From positions 1,612,001-1,676,000 of the forward strand of contig JACKOB010000002.1 of NCBI GenBank assembly GCA_024234575.1: a DNA stretch of 64,000 bases, read 5' to 3'. Under the pieces are notes generated by a model that saw only the letters and a program-made list of their open reading frames with translations, was not told the origin of the DNA and made no database searches. Below are positions 26,029-33,726 of the stretch, one piece after another. Numbering within the stretch: position 1 is the stretch's first letter; each line of letters starts with the position of its first letter. A program made the translations under genes and the position numbers. This DNA comes from Hahellaceae bacterium (GTDB lineage: Bacteria > Pseudomonadota > Gammaproteobacteria > Pseudomonadales > Oleiphilaceae).

Positions 26029-26333
26029 ATGTTTTAGAGTACTAAAGTAATCATCCTTGTTTATTGGCTTCCGTTCCTTTTTTCATCCCTCAGCACCCTC
26101 GCAACCTTGCGTTTAATCGGCTATTCCTTGCCGTGGTTCCGTGCTTCTGGTTTTGCGACTACTAACATGCCTTGTTATGTAGTCTGTGCTTCCATTCCTG
26201 TCATTCTTCCTGAATGACCAGTCCCTAAAAAAGGGTTCCCTTAAGCTAAAAATCCATTTGCTCCTTGCTTCCCCTCATTTCCTTATGAGGATACAGTCCT
26301 AGTAGTGCATCCTTTTCCCTGTCATCCTTGACG
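25978..26333 (-). ncRNA. CsrB/RsmZ-family regulatory RNA sequestering CsrA/RsmA
   Basis: No protein fits this segment. Its minus strand holds 19 GGA motifs between about 26060 and 26330 (read as TCC on the plus strand). Several sit in hairpin loops as required for CsrA binding: GTCA-AGGA-TGAC at 26321-26332, CTCAT-AAGGAA-ATGAG at 26274-26289, CATTC-AGGAA-GAATG at 26202-26216, and GGC/GCC closing AAGGAATA at 26119-26132. A -10-like TATAGT (26345-26340) sets a start near 26333, and a strong terminator ends it near 25978, giving ~356 nt; E. coli CsrB is ~370. Such RNAs titrate CsrA/RsmA and are usually driven by GacA/UvrY. csrA is not in this window. The exact 5' end is inferred. Confidence 0.88.
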
Positions 26334-26339
26334 GGGAGA

Positions 26340-26529
26340 ACTATACCAGCGTAGCCGTGACAAATTTGTGACGAATTTCATTTACCCTAATTGCTTACAC
26401 CTCCTAGCATTTTTAATATCTGGCATTTAGTCTATATTTATATATAAAACAACGGGTTAATTGTGTGGTTCGCCGGATGTAGGCAAATGCAGGGTAGCTT
26501 ATGTGGATCTTTGCTTACACGTTTGTAAG
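26340..26529 (-). promoter_or_regulatory. Promoter and candidate GacA-type sites upstream of the CsrB-like RNA
   Basis: The -10 element TATAGT is at 26345-26340 (minus strand). The 10-mer GTGTAAGCAA occurs twice on the minus strand, at 26391-26400 and 26511-26520, exactly 120 bases apart. The distal copy belongs to a perfect dyad CTTACA-CGTT-TGTAAG (26514-26529). TGTAAG/CTTACA are the half-sites of the GacA operator known from Pseudomonas rsmY/rsmZ, but there the order is TGTAAG-N6-CTTACA, so this match is partial. Confidence 0.5.
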
Positions 26530-26613
26530 ATATCTCGCACAAATTACTGGGGTGATATCCCACAAGTAACTTTACGAGTCTTTTTATTACCTATGTGTTA
26601 TTAGGGCAACCTT

Positions 26614-27081
26614 ATGATTTATATGATAAATACGGTGAAGGCTATTATTCTGAAAGATCAATCTGTATTGATGATTAAAAAGGCATATGAGAATAATAGG
26701 TTCGTGTATACGTTGCCAGGGGGCACCCAGGAAAGCGGTGAGAATCTCGAAGAGACCCTGATTCGGGAGGTTGAGGAGGAAGTTGCGGCGGCGGTGAATA
26801 TTATTCGTTTGCTGCATGTGTACGAACACAGGCGCAAATCGAGAACTGAGCCGGGCGCGATGAAGCATAAAATCGAGTTTGCGTTTCTATGTGAGCTCGC
26901 AGGAAGCTATGAACCTCAGTTAGGTTTATTGCCCGATGCCAACCAGGTAGCCACAGAGTGGGTCGGTATCGATAAATTAGCTCAGTTGAATCTTTACCCA
27001 CATGTTTTATTAGAGGTTTTATCCGTGTTGCCGTTAGAATCTAATCCTCACTATATGGGATTTGGCGTACAGTCAGAATAG
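26614..27081 (+). CDS. Nudix hydrolase
   Basis: 155 residues. The Nudix box is present at ~36-58 as GGTQESGENLEETLIREVEEE (REVEEEV core), which binds the metal and diphosphate substrate; the usual Gly after the last Glu pair is Ala. FVYTLPGGTQ precedes it. The domain resembles MutT/NUDIX proteins acting on small nucleoside diphosphate derivatives, but specificity cannot be read. A second ATG lies three codons in (26623); neither start has a strong ribosome site. Its promoter region overlaps the upstream control region of the divergent CsrB-like RNA. Gap to cysZ is 38 bases. Confidence 0.85.
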   Translation: MIYMINTVKAIILKDQSVLMIKKAYENNRFVYTLPGGTQESGENLEETLIREVEEEVAAAVNIIRLLHVYEHRRKSRTEPGAMKHKIEFAFLCELAGSYEPQLGLLPDANQVATEWVGIDKLAQLNLYPHVLLEVLSVLPLESNPHYMGFGVQSE

Positions 27082-27119
27082 CCTTCATTAGTATTATTAA
27101 CTCAGGGATTGGGATAGTT

Positions 27120-27893
27120 ATGGTATCGGGAAACTTTTTTAATGGAATGAGCTATTTCAAGCAGGGCTTTGGGTTGATTCGAGAGCCTGGGTTGCGGTTG
27201 TTCGTTATTTTACCTCTGCTTCTTAATATTATTATTTTTGCACTGTTTGTTTACGCTATTGGTTCTCTTTACGACGAGTTGGTGCTGTGGTTGATGAACT
27301 TACTGCCAGAGTGGTTATCTTTTCTCGATTGGCTTTTATGGGCGGTTTACGGAGCGTTGGTAATTGTAATTTTTGCTTATGGGTTTGTTGTTGTTGCAAA
27401 TATTATAGGCTCACCGTTTTATGGTTATCTGTCTGAGTTGACCCAAAAGCGGCTGACCGGCCAGGATCTGCAAACAGACGATGACTGGAAAGAAATATTA
27501 AAGACGATTCCCCGTAGTATTTCCCGTGAAATTTATAAGCTTATTTATTACATCCCGAGGGCATTGGTGCTCTTATTTATCGGCATGATCCCCGTTGTCA
27601 ATGTGATCGCCGTGGTGCTTTGGTTTGTTTTTTCTGCCTGGATGATGGCGTTACAGTACGTTGATTACCCTTCTGATAATGGCAAGCAGAGTTTTACAGA
27701 TTTAAAGCGCTATTTACAGGCTCGACGCCTTACAGCTTTGGGGTTTGGTATCCTGGCTTATATAGCCTCTCTGGTGCCATTGCTAAACCTGGTGGCGATA
27801 CCCGCATCAGTTTGCGGTGCAACCGCGTTTTGGGTGAAAGAGTCAGCACTGGATGGTGTGCGAATGACAAATATACGCAGGCCTTTGCGATAG
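27120..27893 (+). CDS. cysZ: Sulfate uptake membrane protein CysZ
   Basis: 257 residues, the CysZ length, with hydrophobic segments around 28-48, 70-98, 145-170 and 205-235. Family marks are the N-terminal GMSYFKQGFGLIREPGLRLFV, the IGSPFYGYLSELTQ loop after TM2, and WMMALQYVDYPSDN. CysZ moves sulfate into the cytosol for cysteine synthesis. No other cys genes are adjacent. It is 38 bases after the Nudix gene, possibly co-transcribed. Confidence 0.9.
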   Translation: MVSGNFFNGMSYFKQGFGLIREPGLRLFVILPLLLNIIIFALFVYAIGSLYDELVLWLMNLLPEWLSFLDWLLWAVYGALVIVIFAYGFVVVANIIGSPFYGYLSELTQKRLTGQDLQTDDDWKEILKTIPRSISREIYKLIYYIPRALVLLFIGMIPVVNVIAVVLWFVFSAWMMALQYVDYPSDNGKQSFTDLKRYLQARRLTALGFGILAYIASLVPLLNLVAIPASVCGATAFWVKESALDGVRMTNIRRPLR

Positions 27894-27987
27894 AGCTTTA
27901 TCGATACCCGAATAAGCGCTTTTCTGCCATTTTCGATAAGCTGCGCTATGCTTACTGGATGTGGAGATATAATTTCGGAATTATTGT

Positions 27988-28857
27988 ATGAGTGCAATCA
28001 AGGTGTTGGTGGTCGATGACGCCAGCTTTGTGCGAGATCTGGTGAAGCGAACTATACGCACAACTTTTTCTAATATCACCCTGGAAGAAGCGGTGAATGG
28101 TAAAAAGGCGCAGGGGATGATGAATCGTATTGCATTCGATTTAATCCTTTGCGACTGGGAAATGCCGGAGATGACCGGAATGGAGTTGCTTAAATGGGCC
28201 AGACAACACGAAGCCTATAAAAAAACACCATTTATTATGGTTACCAGCCGTGGCGACAAAACCCATGTTGTAGAAGCGGTGCAAGAAGGTGCATCTGATT
28301 ATCTTGGCAAACCGTTCAGTGCCGAACAACTGACAAACAAGATCGTTAAGGCGCTGGGTAAAAAACTAAAGGGGGGGGCGCAAAAGGCCGCGTCACCCTT
28401 ACAAGATGCCTTTAAACAATCTGCTTCGCTATTAACCGGTGCTGTTGCTAAACCTGTTGCAGCGCCGCAAGCAAGCGGATCGGCGGGTGTACTTCTTGGT
28501 GCTGCGGCACCTGCTGCAGATAATTCTGCACAGTCTTCTGTCGAGATAAAATCACAAAATTTTGCCGAGGTGCGCTTTGCCGGCTCAAGCTTAAAGTGTG
28601 TTATCAAAGCCGTATCTTTGGTGGAAGTGAAAGTAATTGCGAAGCGGGAAACTTCGTTTCCGGGAATACTGGATGCTGCGGTTGTTGATATTGAGTTCGA
28701 GCCGGGAAATGTTGCCAGACTAAATGGTTACGTGCATCAGTTGCAGGCTGTTGATAAGCGTCAAGACACAGACTTTGTCAGTATTATTATCCGCTTTGTG
28801 GATGAAGACCCTGAAAAGTTAGAGCACCTGTCGAAGTTTATGGATCGATTCCGCTAA
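27988..28857 (+). CDS. CheY-like response regulator with degenerate PilZ-like C-terminal domain
   Basis: 289 residues. An N-terminal receiver (1-125) has the acidic pair VVDDA, phospho-acceptor Asp56 (LILCDWEMP) and the conserved Lys of LGKPFS. An Ala/Gln/Pro-rich linker (~130-185) leads to a C-terminal β-rich domain (~195-289; LLCV-like strands, VDIEFEPGNVARLNGYVHQ, SIIIRFVDED). The latter has the shape of a PilZ domain but lacks the RxxxR and D/NxSxxG c-di-GMP-binding motifs. It is convergent with phoR, whose stop is 11 bases away. Output is probably protein-protein contact; the partner kinase is unknown. Confidence 0.8.
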   Translation: MSAIKVLVVDDASFVRDLVKRTIRTTFSNITLEEAVNGKKAQGMMNRIAFDLILCDWEMPEMTGMELLKWARQHEAYKKTPFIMVTSRGDKTHVVEAVQEGASDYLGKPFSAEQLTNKIVKALGKKLKGGAQKAASPLQDAFKQSASLLTGAVAKPVAAPQASGSAGVLLGAAAPAADNSAQSSVEIKSQNFAEVRFAGSSLKCVIKAVSLVEVKVIAKRETSFPGILDAAVVDIEFEPGNVARLNGYVHQLQAVDKRQDTDFVSIIIRFVDEDPEKLEHLSKFMDRFR

Positions 28858-28867
28858 TCTTAGAGCG

Positions 28868-30169
28868 CTAATGGACGGCAACCTTTCGATAATGTGGAAA
28901 ATGGCAAATAAACTCACTCCCTAAGCCCGGCAAGCTTTTGATTGCCAGTTCTGCATCATGATTACGTAAAACGTGCTTCACAATTGCAAGCCCTAAGCCG
29001 GTGCCGCCTTCAGCGCTGTTTCGAGATGGGTCTACTCGATAGAAGCGCTCTGTTAATCGGGGAATGTGCACCGGGTCAAAACCAATGCCGTTGTCTTTCA
29101 CCGAGAAATGTAGGCCGGACATGTCAGACCACAAGCGTAAGGTTATCTTTCCGTGTGGAGGTGTGTACTTTACTGCATTAAAAACCAGATTTGAAAAGGC
29201 ACTGCGCAGTTGCTGCTCATCACCCAGCAGGTGGTCTTCGCACTCAAGGTTTATAGTGATTGATTGTGCTTTTTCTCCGGATAAAGCGATGGCATCTCGA
29301 CAAATCAAATTAAGCAAAAGCGGCGTGTCAACATGTGATTGTAGTGAGCGCTTTTCGCTGGATTCTACTTTGGCTAATAACAACAGGTCAGTAATCAGGG
29401 CTTCCATCCGATCTGATTGTTGCGACATGGTCTTGATGGCCCTGTGCCATTTGGGTGGTAACGTGTCGATATTGTCTTCCAGGGTTTCAAGATAGCCGCT
29501 AATGACGGTGAGTGGTGTGCGCATTTCGTGAGAAACATTACTGACAAAATCTTTACGCATTTGCTCAAGGTGGTAGAGTCGGGTGATATCTTGGGCAATA
29601 ATAAGTCTTTCGTCTTCTCCGAATAGCGTAATGTGAATACTCAGTCTGATATGGGGGTGCAGTGGTGAGGCGATTTCCAGAGGTTGACTATAGTTTTTAC
29701 TATCGAAGTAGTATTTAAAGTCAGGTAGACGAAGGAGGTTGAAAATGGGTTGCCCTCTGTCTGTTGCTGGCCGAAAACCCAGCAGACGTGCAGTGCTGAC
29801 ATTCCACCATTCCATTCGACCCAGGTTGTCGGTCATGATCACGCAGTCTTTTAGTGCGTTGGTAGATTCCTGGATGCGGTTTATTAGCAATTGCAGTTTA
29901 TCTTGGGCATTGGTATGTGTGCGTTGCAGACGGTAGATACCATCGAACAGATCTCCCCAAAGACCTTTGGCCAGTGGTGGCTGATCGCAAGTTTCGGAGT
30001 CATAAAGCCAGCGATGCAGTCGAATGGCATGGATAATGGTCCAGGTTAGGTAGCCACTTAACCCTATGGCTAACACCCAGCCAGGCTCTCCAGTGATAAG
30101 CCCTATAGCGATAAGCAATAAAAACCCAGCAATAATGTTGCTGAAATAATGTGACCAGCGTTTTTTCAT
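28868..30169 (-). CDS. phoR: Phosphate regulon sensor histidine kinase PhoR
   Basis: 433 residues. Two closely spaced N-terminal hydrophobic segments (~10-50) anchor it without a large periplasmic domain, typical of PhoR. A PAS domain follows (~100-200), then the HisKA box with His in VSNVSHEMRTPLTVISGYLE (~214). The HATPase domain has the N-box (NLVFNAVKYTP), the G1 box VKDNGIGFD and the G2 box GGTGLGLAIVKHV. It phosphorylates PhoB under phosphate limitation and is held in check by Pst/PhoU. It lies 121 bases downstream of phoB on the same strand. Confidence 0.95.
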   Translation of the reverse strand: MKKRWSHYFSNIIAGFLLLIAIGLITGEPGWVLAIGLSGYLTWTIIHAIRLHRWLYDSETCDQPPLAKGLWGDLFDGIYRLQRTHTNAQDKLQLLINRIQESTNALKDCVIMTDNLGRMEWWNVSTARLLGFRPATDRGQPIFNLLRLPDFKYYFDSKNYSQPLEIASPLHPHIRLSIHITLFGEDERLIIAQDITRLYHLEQMRKDFVSNVSHEMRTPLTVISGYLETLEDNIDTLPPKWHRAIKTMSQQSDRMEALITDLLLLAKVESSEKRSLQSHVDTPLLLNLICRDAIALSGEKAQSITINLECEDHLLGDEQQLRSAFSNLVFNAVKYTPPHGKITLRLWSDMSGLHFSVKDNGIGFDPVHIPRLTERFYRVDPSRNSAEGGTGLGLAIVKHVLRNHDAELAIKSLPGLGSEFICHFPHYRKVAVH

Positions 30170-30290
30170 ACCATGCCAGAAAGGTTGTGTATTGAATTTA
30201 GCAGGCTATAGATGGCTTGCCAGTACAATAGTTAATGCGTTACCACTTTCGTGTTGCCGCGCATCCGCTTGTGTGCCTCTTGGTTTACCG

Positions 30291-30983
30291 TTAGGCGGCT
30301 TTGGTAGAAAATCGGTAGCCTGCACCTCGAACAGTTTGTACCAAGTTGTCATGGCGCTCGCCTAATGCCTTTCTTAGCCGCCTAATATGCACATCTACTG
30401 TTCGTTCTTCAACATAGACGTTGCCGCCCCATACTTGATCCAGAAGCTGTCCGCGGGTGTAAACTCGATCCTGATGGGTCATAAAAAACTGCAGCAATTT
30501 GTACTCGGTGGGTCCCATGCTCAACTCTTCACCCTCCGCGGTAACCCTGTGACAAACTGGGTCAAGTTTTAACCCGTCAATCTCGATAGCGGTTTCAACT
30601 CCTTGCGGGGTCGTTCTGCGCAGCACAGCTTTTAGTCTGGCGACGAGTTCTCTTGGGGAGAATGGTTTGGTGATGTAGTCATCGGCGCCAACTTCAAGAC
30701 CTTGTATCTTATTATCTTCGTCTGCTTTGGCGGTAAGCATGATGATAGGGATTTCGCCGGTTGACTCATCTCTCTTCAAACGTCGCGCGAACTCAATGCC
30801 ACTGGCACCTGGGAGCATCCAGTCAAGAAGAATTAAATCAGGTTTCTGGTCGATGATGAGTGTGTGGGCATCTTTCACGTTGCCAGCCTCCAGGCAGCGG
30901 TAATCGGCCATTTCTAAAGCTACTGCAATCATCTCGCGAATCGGGGCTTCATCGTCAACAATGAGTACTGTTTTATCTGACAT
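30291..30983 (-). CDS. phoB: Phosphate regulon response regulator PhoB
   Basis: 230-residue OmpR-family regulator. Receiver with IVDDEAPI, phospho-acceptor Asp54 ([10 protein letters not shown]) and Lys in [10 protein letters not shown] (~106). A C-terminal winged helix holds the recognition region [14 protein letters not shown] and ends GAGYRFS. It binds the Pho boxes seen before pstS, pstC and its own gene. The operon order phoB-phoR is conserved in gammaproteobacteria. Confidence 0.96.
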   Translation of the reverse strand: MSDKTVLIVDDEAPIREMIAVALEMADYRCLEAGNVKDAHTLIIDQKPDLILLDWMLPGASGIEFARRLKRDESTGEIPIIMLTAKADEDNKIQGLEVGADDYITKPFSPRELVARLKAVLRRTTPQGVETAIEIDGLKLDPVCHRVTAEGEELSMGPTEYKLLQFFMTHQDRVYTRGQLLDQVWGGNVYVEERTVDVHIRRLRKALGERHDNLVQTVRGAGYRFSTKAA

Positions 30984-31036
30984 AATTTGGATCCTATCTC
31001 TGTAGGTTTGTTACCGCACTATTACATAGATAGTGT

Positions 31037-31054
31037 GTTACAAAAATATGACAC
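31037..31054 (-). promoter_or_regulatory. Pho box of phoB
   Basis: On the minus strand, GTGTCAT-ATTT-TTGTAAC: two 7-base half-sites with a 4-base spacer, 54 bases before the phoB start codon. A -10-like element (TATGTA/TGTAAT) lies about 8-10 bases downstream. Indicates positive autoregulation. Confidence 0.85.
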
Positions 31055-31077
31055 CGGCGCAATTAGATCACCATTGA

Positions 31078-32007
31078 TCAGAAAAAAAGCCGGTCAAGCA
31101 GAATGCCGAAAAACACTGTCATTCCTACCCAGTGATTGTTCAAGAAGGCATCAAAACACGCCTGTCTTTCCCTGTTGCGGATGAGGTGTTGCTGATACAC
31201 GAAAAAACCCGCCGCTATGATTATCGAAGCGTAATACAGAAGCCCGAACTGTGACTTCATTCCTGCCATAAGCAGCGTTATGATGGTCATGCTCTGTAAA
31301 ATGCCGATCATAGCTTTATCCGCGCTGCCAAAAAGAATCGCGGTAGATTTGATGCCGACACGCAAATCATCATCCCTATCAACCATGGCGTACATGGTGT
31401 CATAGGCCACTGTCCACAACACGGTTGCGGTATAGAGCAGCCAGGTCATTGTGGTGATCTCGTTCGCTTCGGCCGCGTAGGCCATCGGAATCGCCCAGGC
31501 GAATGCAGCCCCAAGCACAACCTGCGGCAGATAGGTGTAGCGTTTCATGAAGGGGTACGTTGATGCCAGTAACAGACCACCCACTGAGAGATACACCGTC
31601 GTAGCATTAGTCAGCAATACTAATAAAAAACTTAGAGTGACGAGAAAAATAAACAGGCTGATCGCTTCGGTTTCGGAAACGCGGCCTGTTGTCAGAGGGC
31701 GATACTGGGTGCGTTCAACGTGCTTGTCCAGGTGGCGATCGGCGTAGTCGTTGATGACGCATCCTGCCGAGCGCATCAGAATAACACCAAGGGTGAATAT
31801 TGAAATATTTGCGATTTGCGGCATACCGTCGGCCGCAAACCAAAGCGCCCATAGGGTTGGCCAAAGCAGCAGATAAATGCCAATGGGGCGGTCAAGTCGC
31901 ATTAATTGTGCGTAGAGTGTGAGTCTGGCTCTCATTGGCGAACTGTTCCAGGTTGGCAGTAAACAAAGGCTCTTTATTTGCACTGAATGCAAGTGATTAA
32001 GGTCCAT
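31078..32007 (-). CDS. ubiA: 4-hydroxybenzoate polyprenyltransferase UbiA
   Basis: Up to 309 residues of multi-membrane protein that attaches the polyprenyl chain to 4-hydroxybenzoate. Both Asp-rich Mg-prenyl-phosphate motifs are present: the first in VINDYADRHLDKHVERT, the second in YDTMYAMVDRDDDLRVG. LMRLDRPIGIYLLLWPTLWALW near the N-terminus is diagnostic. The start is uncertain: the ATG at 32007 gives a 24-residue extra N-terminus over a second ATG at 31935, and neither has a good ribosome site. It follows ubiC by about 50 bases. Together they make the first two steps of ubiquinone synthesis. Confidence 0.93.
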   Translation of the reverse strand: MDLNHLHSVQIKSLCLLPTWNSSPMRARLTLYAQLMRLDRPIGIYLLLWPTLWALWFAADGMPQIANISIFTLGVILMRSAGCVINDYADRHLDKHVERTQYRPLTTGRVSETEAISLFIFLVTLSFLLVLLTNATTVYLSVGGLLLASTYPFMKRYTYLPQVVLGAAFAWAIPMAYAAEANEITTMTWLLYTATVLWTVAYDTMYAMVDRDDDLRVGIKSTAILFGSADKAMIGILQSMTIITLLMAGMKSQFGLLYYASIIIAAGFFVYQQHLIRNRERQACFDAFLNNHWVGMTVFFGILLDRLFF

Positions 32008-32056
32008 TATAGGGAGAGAGCTGACACAACGAAAGCCAGACAGATATTCTCGGCAA

Positions 32057-32605
32057 TTAATGACCGTTATGGGATTGGGCCATAAACAGGGCTGGTTCGA
32101 AATACTCGCTTACCAATAATGGTTTTTCGTGCAGAAAGAAAACAGATCTTCGCGCCCAAAGCCGGGTGGATAGGTTGTTTGCGGAGTCACAGGTTTGCTT
32201 TTTACCCACTTCAAAAGGGCCCCGATGCATAGCTCTGGATGCAAACAAAAAGCCACCGAGTGGCCGCTCACCCAGGTGTGCCAGTTCGCGTTCCGCCCCC
32301 GTCAGTGTGTGCAGAGGAATAATGCTTCTGGCAGTAACCCAGGTTTCGTTACGACAGATCAGCTCGACTTCTCGCACTAATGCGCATTGCCGCATGGGTA
32401 GTTGCAGCAGCTTGCGTTCGTCCTGGCGTGGTACCTCATAACAATGTTTCACCAGCTTGACGCGAAAGTCCCCACCACTTGCCTGTTGTAGTCTCCTGGT
32501 CAGTGAACCTTCTTCGAGCACCCATTCTCGCCATGGGGAGGACAGGATAAAGCGTGGTAGTTTTCGACAGCGGTGCCAGTCGAATTGCGGGGGCTGTGTG
32601 ATCAA
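32057..32605 (-). CDS. ubiC: Chorismate lyase UbiC
   Basis: 182 residues. It converts chorismate to 4-hydroxybenzoate and pyruvate, the step before UbiA. Family features: the C-terminal active-site region RPLGGFLFASRAMHRGPFEV, LWARRSVFFLHEKPLLVSEYF near the end, and VREVELICRNETWVTARSIIP in the middle. The start is a TTG at 32605 with GGAG five bases upstream. Transcribed with ubiA. Confidence 0.92.
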   Translation of the reverse strand: MITQPPQFDWHRCRKLPRFILSSPWREWVLEEGSLTRRLQQASGGDFRVKLVKHCYEVPRQDERKLLQLPMRQCALVREVELICRNETWVTARSIIPLHTLTGAERELAHLGERPLGGFLFASRAMHRGPFEVGKKQTCDSANNLSTRLWARRSVFFLHEKPLLVSEYFEPALFMAQSHNGH

Positions 32606-32651
32606 TTGCTCTCCGGATTTAGTGACAGTGTAGATGCTTGGTGCTGCAGTT

Positions 32652-33209
32652 TTACAGGCCTTTTACGGCGTATATACCAGGAGCGTTGCGCCAATACCCT
32701 TTGTAATCCATGCCGTAGCCAAAGAGAAATCGGTCGGCGGCCTCCAGGCCACTAAAGTCCGCCTTGAAACCTTTGACGGCTTTTCTGTCGTGGAGTTTGT
32801 CGACCAAAACCGCGGTATAGACGTTTGCAGCACCTTTCTTTTGACAGTATTTGATAATCTCAGCGAGTGTTTTACCTTCATCGAGGATATCGTCAATGAT
32901 CAACACCTCACGGCCGGTTAGCGCGGCTTCAGGTGCAACGCGCCAATCGAGATCAGCGCCGGAGGTTTCCATGCGATAACGTGTGGCATGCATATAGTCA
33001 ACTTGCAGCGGAAACGGTAACCGGGGGAGTAGTTGTCCGGCCAGTATGAGGCCGCCATTCATTATACATAGCACCAGGGGATCTTTTTCACTGAGTGCTC
33101 GTGTGATTTCTGTGGCCATACGATGTATGGCTGCATCGATTTGTTGTTCGTTGAAAAGACAGTCGGCTTCGTCAAAAACAGTCTGCATCGTTTGCATGGA
33201 TTGGTTCAT
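32652..33209 (-). CDS. hpt: Hypoxanthine(-guanine) phosphoribosyltransferase
   Basis: 185-residue purine salvage enzyme adding ribose-5-phosphate from PRPP to hypoxanthine or guanine. The PRPP motif VLIIDDILDEGKTL (~104-117) and the ADRFLFGYGMDYKGYWRNAP C-terminal region, with aromatic/Asp residues contacting the purine, place it in the HGPRT family. The LVLCIMNGGLILAGQLLPRL loop is the PPi-binding strand. It ends 46 bases before the ubiC start, same strand, and diverges from rubA. Xanthine activity cannot be excluded. Confidence 0.92.
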   Translation of the reverse strand: MNQSMQTMQTVFDEADCLFNEQQIDAAIHRMATEITRALSEKDPLVLCIMNGGLILAGQLLPRLPFPLQVDYMHATRYRMETSGADLDWRVAPEAALTGREVLIIDDILDEGKTLAEIIKYCQKKGAANVYTAVLVDKLHDRKAVKGFKADFSGLEAADRFLFGYGMDYKGYWRNAPGIYAVKGL

Positions 33210-33481
33210 GAATGGGCTCTCTGTAGCCTTAATTACGGCAAATGAATCAGTTTTTCCTGAAGAAAAATGTATGAGCAGGAGTGGTCGACCCTGAAAAACT
33301 TCTGCTTATTATATGAATCCTGACGGGCTGAGTACATTATCTTTTCGGTCGGTCAACGAGAGAATATGAGGTGATGAACTTGCATTCGCCGAGGCAAGAC
33401 TTTATAAACACGTTGCGAAGTGATCTCCTTGCGGGTCATCAATAATTTCAGTTGTTTGTATTTAGATTGTCAGAGGCGTTT

Positions 33482-33649
33482 ATGAAGAAGTGGCAGTGTG
33501 TGGTTTGCGGTTTGGTTTATGAAGAATCCAAAGGATGGCCGGAGGACGGAATTGCGCCGGGAACCGCATGGGATGATGTTCCCGAAGACTGGTTGTGCCC
33601 CGATTGTGGCGTCGGTAAAGAAGATTTCGAAATGATCGAGATTTCCTGA
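33482..33649 (+). CDS. rubA: Rubredoxin
   Basis: 55-residue iron-sulfur-free Fe(Cys)4 electron carrier. Two CxxC knuckles: Cys6/Cys9 (CVVC) and Cys39/Cys42 (CPDC), with the conserved core [23 protein letters not shown] chosen at 33482; GAGG precedes it. It is followed after 77 bases by its reductase gene on the same strand. Known partners include alkane hydroxylase AlkB, which is not in this window, so the terminal acceptor is not established here. Confidence 0.95.
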   Translation: MKKWQCVVCGLVYEESKGWPEDGIAPGTAWDDVPEDWLCPDCGVGKEDFEMIEIS

Positions 33650-33726
33650 AGGTAATGCCTTTGCTCTTCCAGTGATATAACGGTTTTCAACCTGTTGCCA
33701 ATAGTAATGAAGTAAATGGAGTAAGT

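Noticed and set aside
26391..26410. Full canonical GacA operator immediately upstream of the CsrB-like RNA
   Set aside because: Only one half-site (TGTAAG) matches; the other half (GGGTAA) does not fit CTTACA.
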